A stretch of DNA of 21,903 nt from an uncultured Clostridia bacterium (GTDB lineage Bacteria > Bacillota > Clostridia > TANB77 > CAG-508), in NCBI GenBank assembly GCA_934167135.1, contig CAKPKI010000016.1:1-21903 (forward strand), read 5' to 3'. Positions 15,164 to 21,903 of the stretch are shown one piece after another (the first letter of the stretch is position 1; each line of letters begins with the position of its first letter). The notes beneath the pieces are model-generated. The model did no database searches and was not told where the DNA came from. It worked only from the letters and a program-made list of their open reading frames with translations. Position numbers and translations under genes: made by a program.

Positions 15164-15787
15164 TTAACTTACAAATTTAGAATGGAATTCCATAAACTGT
15201 TCTGGTGAACAGTCTACAACAAGTTCTCCCCAAAGTTGAAGCATCAACTTTATTATTACAATTGCTCTTGCTTGAGTATTAATACTTTTGGCTGGATTAA
15301 ATTCTATATCAGTAAAATACTCATAGTTGCAAATTTGTTTCAGTTCGTTTGCCTCAATATTTCTAGCAACTGCTTTACAATATATATAATCGTAAAAACC
15401 AGTTTTAGGCTTCAATGGCCAGAAATAACCATCATATTTAAAGCCTTTTAACTTTCCAGAACATTTAAGCCTTTCGTCTCTTTTTGCTTCTTTTGGTGAT
15501 ACATTTAATAAATCTCTATATGGTCCCCCATTCTCAAAAACTTTAGAACTTTGAAAAACATTTTCTAATGGATATCCATCCAGTTTCAAGTTAAAAGCAC
15601 TCAACTTTTTTCCAATAACTACATCGCTTTTGGTACTTACCTCCAAGCATGCTCCTCCAAGTGCTTCGTGTAACCTTGCTACATTTTTCTTTTTTTGTGA
15701 GACTGCAAAACCACCAGCCCACTCAAAATTTACATTTTTGTATGTTACTTGATTGTTTAAAATGTAGAAACCTGGTCTTGTTGCCAT
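15164..15787 (-). CDS. NADAR-family protein, DarT1-associated antitoxin type
   Basis: The 207-residue product resembles the NADAR proteins encoded beside DarT1 toxins. In that system DarT1 ADP-ribosylates guanosine in DNA and NADAR removes the modification. Family-like segments seen: GFAVSQKKKNVARLH (26-40), LEVSTKS and GKKLSAFNLKL (48-69), VFQSSKVFENGGPYRDLL (77-94), AKRDERL (101-107) and FTDIEFNPAKSINTQAR (158-174). The length is normal and nothing is truncated. No DarT1-like gene is adjacent: mutL lies upstream on the same strand and the nearest ART-like candidate is the divergent-operon protein at 12808-14253. The gene has its own promoter and terminator. The ATG follows AAGGAGG. The call rests on remembered family patterns, and the substrate here is inferred. 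Confidence 0.78.
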   Translation of the reverse strand: MATRPGFYILNNQVTYKNVNFEWAGGFAVSQKKKNVARLHEALGGACLEVSTKSDVVIGKKLSAFNLKLDGYPLENVFQSSKVFENGGPYRDLLNVSPKEAKRDERLKCSGKLKGFKYDGYFWPLKPKTGFYDYIYCKAVARNIEANELKQICNYEYFTDIEFNPAKSINTQARAIVIIKLMLQLWGELVVDCSPEQFMEFHSKFVS

Positions 15788-15842
15788 TAATTTTTCCTCC
15801 TTATAAGTTAAGTTTTATTAAACATAATGTATCTACATATAT

Positions 15843-15871
15843 ATTATAGCATAATTATTTTCCTTTTACAA
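15843..15871 (-). promoter_or_regulatory. Promoter of the NADAR-like gene
   Basis: On the minus strand, TTGTAA (15866-15871), a 17-bp spacer and a perfect TATAAT (15843-15848), leaving a leader of about 50 bases before ATG 15787. I see no strong terminator between the mutL stop and this promoter, so some read-through from the mutSL operon is possible. Confidence 0.7.
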
Positions 15872-15904
15872 GTCTATATAAAATCCTTGTTTGATAGTTA
15901 ATAT

Positions 15905-17587
15905 TTATTTTAAACCTTTAAACAACTCCTCCTTACTAAACTTTATAGTAGTAGGCCTACCATGAGGACAAGTAAAGGGATTTTTTAATTTTAATAATCT
16001 TTGAATCAGACTATCAACCTCTTGTCTAGTTAAATCCATATTAGCTTTTACTGCTGCCTTGCAAGCAACTGTAGCAATAAATCTTTCTTCAACATCTTTA
16101 ATTGCAGTTCTTTCTGTTGTAATCATTTCATCTAGTACATCCAAAAACATTCTATTTTTATTTACTTTATATTCAATATCAGGAATTCCACTAATTTTTA
16201 CAGAATCCTCTCCAAACAATTCTATATCAAAACCTGTATTTCTAAACAATTCTATATTTTCCTTTACAAATTCAATTTCTTTATGTGATAAATTAAAAAT
16301 TTCAGGTATAAGCATTAATTGACTATTATTTTGAATGTGATTTTTATAATTTTCCTTTATTTGTTCATATAATATTCTTTCATGTCCAGCATGTTGGTCA
16401 ATTAAAAACATATTATTTTCAATTTCTATTATTATAAAAGTTCTAAATAAAATCCCAATATATTTATATTCTATTTCTCTTTTATTCTCTCTATTTATCA
16501 ACTCTACCGGTACTTCATTTTTAAATTGATTTGTTAAAAATTCTAGTTCATTTTCTATATATGTTTCCTTTTTTTGTTCTTTCTCATTATTATTTAAAAA
16601 TTCACTATTTAACATTGAACTTTTTATTGCATGATAAAATACCTTGTAAATTCTATTTTCATCATTAAATCTTACTTCCATTTTTGTTGGGTGAACATTT
16701 ACATCATAATAATTTGCTGGCATTTCTAAATTTAAAATAAAAAATCCATATTTTCCAATTCCAGTAGCACCTTTAAAAGCTTGGTCTGCACTATTTGTTA
16801 AAATTTGATTTTTTATATTTCTTTTATTCAAGTATAAAATTTGACTTTTTCTATTATCTCTTGCTATTGTAGTATTTCCAATTACTCCAGTTACTTTTAT
16901 TCCTTCACTTTCATAATTTACATCTAATAAATTTTTTTCAATCTCTTTTCCATATAAGAGATAAATAATATCTCTTATATTTCCATTTCCATTTGTTTGA
17001 AATACTATTTTTCCATCATTTATTAACTTAAATGCTATATTAGAATTTACTAGAGCTGTTTTTTGTACCCATTCTTTTATATATCTAAACTCTGTTGCAT
17101 CGTTTTTCAAAAATTTATATCTTACTGGTGTATTAAAAAAAAGTTTCTCTATAGAAATTGTAGTTCCTACAGGAATTCCAATTTCATCTATTTCAATTAT
17201 TTCTCCCGCATTTGCAATAATTTTTGTTCCATCTTCTTCTTTTGTTCTAGTACACATTGTAAGCTCTGATATTGAAGCAATACTAGCTAGAGCTTCTCCT
17301 CTAAATCCCATAGAATATGTATGTTCCAAGTCCTCTATTTTTCTTATCTTACTTGTTGCATGTCTTTCAAGTGATAGAGGAATATCATTTGCTGATATTC
17401 CTTTCCCATTGTCTACTATTTTTATTAATGTTTTTCCACCATTCTTTATTTCTATTATTATTTTTGTTGCTTTTGCATCAATTGAATTTTCTACTAATTC
17501 CTTTACTACATTAGCTGGTCTTTCTATTACTTCTCCCGCTGCTATTTTGTTTATTGTTAAATCATCTAGTAATACTATATTTCCCAT
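15905..17587 (-). CDS. mutL: DNA mismatch repair protein MutL
   Basis: MutL couples MutS mismatch recognition to strand removal. The 560-residue product has the GHKL ATPase domain: KIAAGEVIERPANVVKELVE near the N-terminus, DNGKG (59-63) and FRGEAL (95-100). A linker and the C-terminal dimerisation domain follow. Endonuclease-type motifs are present: DQHAGHERILYE (397-408), ACKAAVKA (508-515) and CPHGRP (540-545). It is therefore the nicking type of MutL found in bacteria without MutH. I prefer the ATG at 17587 over the in-frame GTG at 17596. The product then starts MGNIVLLDD like other MutLs, AGGTG lies six bases upstream, and the GTG is itself part of that ribosome site. It begins 9 bases after the mutS stop, so the two are in one operon. 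Confidence 0.95.
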   Translation of the reverse strand: MGNIVLLDDLTINKIAAGEVIERPANVVKELVENSIDAKATKIIIEIKNGGKTLIKIVDNGKGISANDIPLSLERHATSKIRKIEDLEHTYSMGFRGEALASIASISELTMCTRTKEEDGTKIIANAGEIIEIDEIGIPVGTTISIEKLFFNTPVRYKFLKNDATEFRYIKEWVQKTALVNSNIAFKLINDGKIVFQTNGNGNIRDIIYLLYGKEIEKNLLDVNYESEGIKVTGVIGNTTIARDNRKSQILYLNKRNIKNQILTNSADQAFKGATGIGKYGFFILNLEMPANYYDVNVHPTKMEVRFNDENRIYKVFYHAIKSSMLNSEFLNNNEKEQKKETYIENELEFLTNQFKNEVPVELINRENKREIEYKYIGILFRTFIIIEIENNMFLIDQHAGHERILYEQIKENYKNHIQNNSQLMLIPEIFNLSHKEIEFVKENIELFRNTGFDIELFGEDSVKISGIPDIEYKVNKNRMFLDVLDEMITTERTAIKDVEERFIATVACKAAVKANMDLTRQEVDSLIQRLLKLKNPFTCPHGRPTTIKFSKEELFKGLK

Positions 17588-17596
17588 TTTTTTCAC

Positions 17597-20236
17597 CTAT
17601 TTCATTTTTTCTTTAATTTTCATTAATGTATTAAGAGCATCAATAGGAGTAAGTTCGTTTAAGTTAATTTTATCAATTTCGTGTGCAATTTCTGCTAGTT
17701 TAAAGTTAAACATATCAAATTGACCTTCAACTACTTTTTTATTTTCCTTTTCTTGTTTTTTACCAGAAAGCATACTCTTTCTTTCTAAACTTGTTAAAAT
17801 TTCATCTGCTCTTTTTGTAACAACTTTAGGTACACCCGCTAAACGAGCTACATGTATACCATAACTTTCGTCTGTTCCACCTTCTACTATTTTTCTTAAA
17901 AAGATTATATCTTCACCTTTTTCTTTTACTGCAATTGAATAATTTTTTATACCTTCTTGCTTATCTGCAAGTTCTATTAATTCATGATAATGTGTTGCAA
18001 ATAATGTTTTAGCACCACATTTTTCTTTATTTGCAATATATTCTGCAACAGCCCATGCAATAGAAAGTCCATCATATGTTGAAGTTCCTCTTCCTATTTC
18101 ATCTAATATAACTAAACTGTTTTCTGTTGCTTCTTTTAGTATTGTTGCAACTTCCATCATTTCTACCATAAATGTACTTTGTCCCATGCTTAAGTCATCT
18201 GACGCACCAACTCTTGTAAAGATTTTGTCTACTACTCCAATTTGTGCTTCTGTTGCTGGTACAAAACTCCCAACTTGTGCCATTAATGTAATTAATGCCA
18301 CTTGCCTCATATATGTAGATTTACCTGCCATATTAGGTCCTGTAATTATTGCTAATCTATCTCCTTCTTTGTCAAGATATGTGTCATTTGGAACAAAGTT
18401 TCCGCTTCCTATCATTTTTTCAATTACAGGATGTCTTCCTTCTTTAATATTGATAATTCCATCATCTTTTACAACAGGCATACAATAATTCATGTCTTCT
18501 GCTACTTGTGCAAATGAAGATAAAACATCTAGTGTTGATACTACATTTGCTGTTTTTTGTAGTCTTTTTATGTTTTTGGCAATTTCTGTTCTTATTTCTA
18601 CAAACGCATTATATTCAAGGTTTACAACCTTTTCCTCAGCACCTAAAATTTGATTTTCAATTGTTTTTAATTCTTCTGTTATATATCTTTCTCCTGTTGT
18701 TAGTGTTTGCTTTCTAATAAATCTTTCAGGTACTTGTGATACAAATGATTTTGAAACTTCTATATAATATCCAAATACTTTGTTGTATCCAACTTTTAAA
18801 GTTTTAATTCCTGTCTTTTCTTTTTCATCTGCTTCTAGTTTTGCAAGCCAAGTTTTTCCTTCTGTAGAAGCTCTTTTTAATGTATCTATTTCTTCATCAT
18901 ATCCTAGTTTGATTATTCCACCATCTTTTATTGTCATAGGTGGGTCTTCTACTATTGATTTTTCTATTAATGCAAATACATCTTTTAATTCATCTAGATT
19001 TTCATATAATTCTTTTAATTTATGTGATTGGCACATTGCTAAAACATTTTTTACTTCTGGTAATCTTTCTAGTGAATTTTTTAATGTTATCATATCTCTT
19101 GCATTTGCATTACCATATGTCATTTTTCCTGCAAGACGTTCTATATCATATACTTTTTTTAGTGTATCTGTAATTTCTCCTCTAAGCATCATATTATCTT
19201 TTAGTTCTTTTACAGCATCTAGTCTTTCTTGAATTTCTTTTACTTCTAAAAGCGGATCATTTAGCCATCTTCTTAGCAAACGACCTCCCATTGATGTTGA
19301 TGTTTTGTCTAACACCCAAAGTAAAGTTCCTTTTTTACTTTTATCTCTCATTTTTTCTGTTATTTCTAGATTTCTTCTAGCATTTATGTCTAATGCCATA
19401 TATTTTGATAAATTGTAAATTGTTATTGTATTTATATGTTCTAAGCTCGTCATTTGAGTTTCGTTTAAGTATTCTAACAATGCATTTATTGATTTTACTG
19501 CTAATGGCTTTTCTTTTAAATTTGTTACTTCTCTTTTATTTTCTATTATATTGTAATCTAATGTTAAATTTCCAACATCATCTGTAAAGAATTTATCACT
19601 AAATCTGCTCATATATATTGAAAATCTTTCTCGTATTTTATCCATTTCTTCTTGGCATTCAAACATCATTGAATTTGCTATTATTTCTGATGGTGCAAAT
19701 CTTGCTATTTCATCTAATAATAATGCAAAATTGTTTTCACTTTTTATTTCACAACTATAAAATTCTCCTGTTGAAATGTCACATACACTTATCCCAAAGT
19801 AAAGCCCACTTTTGCAAATACTCATTATGTAATTATTTTTCTTTTCTTCTAACAGGTTGCTTTCTACTATTGTTCCTGGTGTAAGTATTCTTATTACTCC
19901 TCTTTTTACAATTCCTTTTGCAGTTTTAGGATCTTCTAGCTGTTCACAAATTGCAACTTTATATCCTTTTTCTATTAATTTTTCTGCATATACTTCTGCT
20001 GCATGATGTGGAATTCCCGCCATTGGTGCTCTTTCTGGTAGTCCACAGTCTTTTCCTGTTAGTGTTATTTCTAATTCTCTTGCAGCTATTAGTGCATCTT
20101 CAAAAAACATTTCATAAAAATCGCCTAATCTATAAAATAATATGCAATCTTTGTTTGCTTCTTTTGTTTCGATATATTTTTGCATCATTGGTGATATTAC
20201 TGATCTATCTTTAATTTCTGCTATTGTTTGTGCCAT
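17597..20236 (-). CDS. mutS: DNA mismatch repair protein MutS
   Basis: MutS recognises base mismatches and small loops and recruits MutL. The 879-residue product has a normal length and full domain order. The N-terminal mismatch-binding domain contains the Phe-x-Glu motif (F40, E42 in GDFYEMF). The connector, lever and clamp domains follow (about 130-560). The ATPase domain has Walker A GPNMAGKST (633-641), DLSMGQSTFMVEM (681-693) and Walker B VILDEIGRGTST (709-720). The C-terminus has the usual helical tail ending TPIDALNTLMKIKEKMK. The ATG at 20236 follows GGAGAAAGG. It lies 13 bases after the zeta-like kinase gene and just ahead of mutL, consistent with one transcript starting upstream of miaB, outside the window. 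Confidence 0.97.
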   Translation of the reverse strand: MAQTIAEIKDRSVISPMMQKYIETKEANKDCILFYRLGDFYEMFFEDALIAARELEITLTGKDCGLPERAPMAGIPHHAAEVYAEKLIEKGYKVAICEQLEDPKTAKGIVKRGVIRILTPGTIVESNLLEEKKNNYIMSICKSGLYFGISVCDISTGEFYSCEIKSENNFALLLDEIARFAPSEIIANSMMFECQEEMDKIRERFSIYMSRFSDKFFTDDVGNLTLDYNIIENKREVTNLKEKPLAVKSINALLEYLNETQMTSLEHINTITIYNLSKYMALDINARRNLEITEKMRDKSKKGTLLWVLDKTSTSMGGRLLRRWLNDPLLEVKEIQERLDAVKELKDNMMLRGEITDTLKKVYDIERLAGKMTYGNANARDMITLKNSLERLPEVKNVLAMCQSHKLKELYENLDELKDVFALIEKSIVEDPPMTIKDGGIIKLGYDEEIDTLKRASTEGKTWLAKLEADEKEKTGIKTLKVGYNKVFGYYIEVSKSFVSQVPERFIRKQTLTTGERYITEELKTIENQILGAEEKVVNLEYNAFVEIRTEIAKNIKRLQKTANVVSTLDVLSSFAQVAEDMNYCMPVVKDDGIINIKEGRHPVIEKMIGSGNFVPNDTYLDKEGDRLAIITGPNMAGKSTYMRQVALITLMAQVGSFVPATEAQIGVVDKIFTRVGASDDLSMGQSTFMVEMMEVATILKEATENSLVILDEIGRGTSTYDGLSIAWAVAEYIANKEKCGAKTLFATHYHELIELADKQEGIKNYSIAVKEKGEDIIFLRKIVEGGTDESYGIHVARLAGVPKVVTKRADEILTSLERKSMLSGKKQEKENKKVVEGQFDMFNFKLAEIAHEIDKINLNELTPIDALNTLMKIKEKMK

Positions 20237-20249
20237 TTTACCTTTCTCC

Positions 20250-21119
20250 TTATTTTTCTATTGGCTTATTAATCCAATCTTCTAATTCATCTAATTGTTT
20301 CAATTCAGATTCTTTAGCATTTCTTTTTATAAAACTTTCCCTAAGTTTGTTTACTCTAGTGCTTGCTGTTTTTACAGTTTCTTTTCCTTCTGATTTTCTA
20401 TATTCTTCTAGTGCAATTCTTGCAGTAGGATAGCTTTCATTCTTTTCTTTACTTGAATATACTTTTACTGGTTTTCCAATTTCATCTCCTCTTAGATATA
20501 CTTCAACTGTACATAATCCAGATTTTTCAATTTTGTCAACAACCGCTGGAATTCCATCATAAGCTTTATTGTGATGTTCTATTGAAATTAATCTTCCATA
20601 TGTTAAAACTTCCATTTGTTTTTCATATCTCTCATGTACTGTAAGCAAACTTTCAAGTCTTGGAACAGCTAATGCTCTTACTGTAACATTGAAACCATTT
20701 TGTTTTAATTCTTGAATTCTGTCCAAAATTCTATCATTTTTTAGTGTTCCTTCAAATATAAAATTGTGCTTATCATCTATTGCCTTTTTCATTATGCTTC
20801 CTGTCCATGGTCCAGCATCTTGTTCTACAATTTCTACATATTCTGTTGGATATTTTCTTGCTATTTCTATTGCATTTGGATGATAAGGTTTATATTCATC
20901 TGTTGTTATTAATATAATACATTTTCCATTTGATTCAACTTGATTTTTAGTATATGCAATTACTCCACCTTTTCCACATCCAGGTTGTCCACCAACAATT
21001 ACAGCTATTGGTTCATCTTGTGGTGTTGAATTTACAAATACTTCTTTTTCAATTTCTTTATATATTTTATTATGTTCTTCCTCTGACAATTTATATTTAT
21101 CTTTTATACTTTGTTCCAT
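20250..21119 (-). CDS. Zeta-toxin-like nucleotide-binding kinase
   Basis: The 289-residue product resembles zeta toxins, kinases that phosphorylate UDP-activated amino sugars and are usually neutralised by an epsilon antitoxin. Seen: the P-loop GGQPGCGKG (43-51) after strand IAVIV, TTDEYKPYHPN near 72-82 with a candidate catalytic Asp73, FIFEGTLKN as the next strand, and VRALAVPRLESLLTVHERYE as the helical region with Arg residues. The P-loop has Gly where Ser/Thr normally follows the Lys, which may alter magnesium binding. A ~70-residue charged C-terminal extension follows the core. No epsilon-like gene adjoins it. It sits between miaB (25-base gap) and mutS (13-base gap), so it is probably cotranscribed with housekeeping genes and may not be a toxin. 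Confidence 0.82.
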   Translation of the reverse strand: MEQSIKDKYKLSEEEHNKIYKEIEKEVFVNSTPQDEPIAVIVGGQPGCGKGGVIAYTKNQVESNGKCIILITTDEYKPYHPNAIEIARKYPTEYVEIVEQDAGPWTGSIMKKAIDDKHNFIFEGTLKNDRILDRIQELKQNGFNVTVRALAVPRLESLLTVHERYEKQMEVLTYGRLISIEHHNKAYDGIPAVVDKIEKSGLCTVEVYLRGDEIGKPVKVYSSKEKNESYPTARIALEEYRKSEGKETVKTASTRVNKLRESFIKRNAKESELKQLDELEDWINKPIEK

Positions 21120-21144
21120 TTTTTGTTCCTTCCATTCCGATTGT

Positions 21145-21903
21145 TTATTTTGATACTTTCTCTCTTAGCTCTTTTCCATATATATCTATTATTTTTTTGA
21201 TGGTTTTCATATCTCCACTATACATTTTATTTCTTTCTTCTCTTAATTCTTCTAATTCTTTTTCGTATTTTCCTGGTTTTTTTTCTACCCTTTTTACACA
21301 ATCAGTAATTTTATATGCCATTATTTCTATTGCAGTATCTAAACTTGCATAATCATTCATAATTTCACCTCTTAAATACCACATATGTTCTGAAACTATT
21401 TTCAATTTTATAATTTTGTCTTTTAGTTCAGAATCTCCTTCAAAAATTACCACTTTGTTACTGTCTGTTCTTCCTGTTAATAAATCTGGATTATTTTTGC
21501 TTGGTCCTTCTACTAATACTTTTTGTGTTGTTCCTATATATTTTTGATTGTTTTCTGCTATTTGACCTTCTACTAATTCTTTTAGTCTGTCAAATCTCTT
21601 ATGTTTGATGTCTTCTGGAATTTGATTTTCCATCTTATCTCCTGGTGTTCCAACTCTTCTTGAATATATAAACATATATACTTGTTCAAAACATACTTTT
21701 CTTACCACATCTAATGTGTCTTCAAATTCTTCATCTGTTTCACCAGGGAAACCTACAATTATATCTGTAGATAGTGTTAAATTTGGTATTTGTTTTTTCA
21801 TTTTTTCTACTAATTCTAAATATTGCTCTTTTGTATATTTTCTATTCATTGTCTTTAATACCCTACTGTTACCAGATTGAAGTGGTAAATGTACTAATTT
21901 GCA
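21145..21903 (-). CDS. miaB: tRNA methylthiotransferase MiaB, C-terminal part, with an unusual fused tail
   Basis: MiaB is a radical-SAM enzyme that methylthiolates i6A37 of tRNA. Only the last 252 codons are in the window and the iron-sulfur CxxxCxxC motif lies outside. Seen: HLPLQSGNSRVLKTMNRKYT at the start, then STDIIVGFPGETDEEFEDT, YMFIYSRRVGTPG, and a TRAM domain with VLVEGPSKNNPDLLTGRTDS and closing YLRGEI. Most MiaB proteins end there. This one continues in frame for 71 charged, helical residues (MNDYASLDTAIEIMAYK to the end). The tail begins with an ATG at 21360 preceded by its own AGAGGTGA ribosome site, so it could also be made separately. In Bacillus and relatives a small helical regulator gene (YmcA/YlbF type) lies in this position, but similarity to that is not evident. 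Confidence 0.9.
   Translation of the reverse strand, partial: CKLVHLPLQSGNSRVLKTMNRKYTKEQYLELVEKMKKQIPNLTLSTDIIVGFPGETDEEFEDTLDVVRKVCFEQVYMFIYSRRVGTPGDKMENQIPEDIKHKRFDRLKELVEGQIAENNQKYIGTTQKVLVEGPSKNNPDLLTGRTDSNKVVIFEGDSELKDKIIKLKIVSEHMWYLRGEIMNDYASLDTAIEIMAYKITDCVKRVEKKPGKYEKELEELREERNKMYSGDMKTIKKIIDIYGKELREKVSK

Noticed and set aside
15866..15900. Terminator directly after mutL
   Set aside because: Only a 5-bp ACAAG/CTTGT pairing with a long loop and no T-run is seen.
17588..17596. GTG start for mutL
   Set aside because: The GTG is part of the ribosome site AGGTG for the ATG at 17587, and the ATG start matches the usual MutL N-terminus.
17063..20214. Many plus-strand open frames opposite mutL and mutS
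   Set aside because: They lie wholly inside conserved repair genes, have no ribosome sites and have hydrophobic low-complexity composition typical of antisense shadows.

Overview
This AT-rich window (well under 35% G+C by eye, dominated by A/T-ending codons) comes from a low-GC Gram-positive bacterium, most likely an uncultured gut member of the Clostridia. The evidence is strong AGGAGG-type ribosome binding sites, a sortase with an LPXTG substrate, a DUF975/CmpB membrane protein, and a miaB-mutS-mutL gene order. I found no tRNA, rRNA, insertion sequence or CRISPR array.

Layout. Positions 1-834 (minus) hold most of an RNA m5C methyltransferase of the RsmB/NOP2 family. Positions 1076-3462 (minus) are feoAB, for ferrous iron uptake. 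Positions 3568-5148 (minus) encode a two-domain membrane protein. Positions 5300-7345 (minus) hold two tandem paralogues of an unrecognised repeat-containing family, each with its own promoter and terminator. Positions 7464-12616 (minus) form a cell-surface cluster: a dockerin-bearing N-acetylglucosaminidase broken by a frameshift, a membrane-anchored cohesin protein, an LPXTG-anchored cohesin protein and a sortase. Positions 12808-15065 (plus) hold three genes of uncertain function: a 481-residue protein with an ADP-ribosyltransferase-like N-terminus, a coupled 151-residue protein, and a 93-residue protein with a consensus promoter. Positions 15164-15787 (minus) encode a protein resembling the NADAR antitoxins that accompany DarT1. 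Positions 15905-21903 (minus) are mutL, mutS, a zeta-toxin-like kinase and the 3' part of miaB.

How the genes fit together. The surface cluster looks like a small non-cellulosomal cohesin-dockerin system. A secreted wall hydrolase would dock on cohesins held at the membrane or covalently anchored to peptidoglycan by the adjacent sortase. The miaB-zeta-mutS-mutL block has short gaps and reads as one transcript. The stretch from 12808 to 15787 has an ADP-ribosylation theme: a candidate transferase, and a candidate ADP-ribosylguanosine hydrolase on the opposite strand with no DarT1 beside it.

The observations most worth following are: the cohesin/dockerin/sortase locus with its homopolymer frameshift; an 11-bp iterated element between the divergent genes at 12.7 kb; the two paralogues sharing a dyad-containing promoter, one of which also has a leader with two mutually exclusive hairpins; the ART-like/NADAR neighbourhood; and a zeta-like kinase lacking the usual Walker A Ser/Thr inside the mismatch-repair operon.
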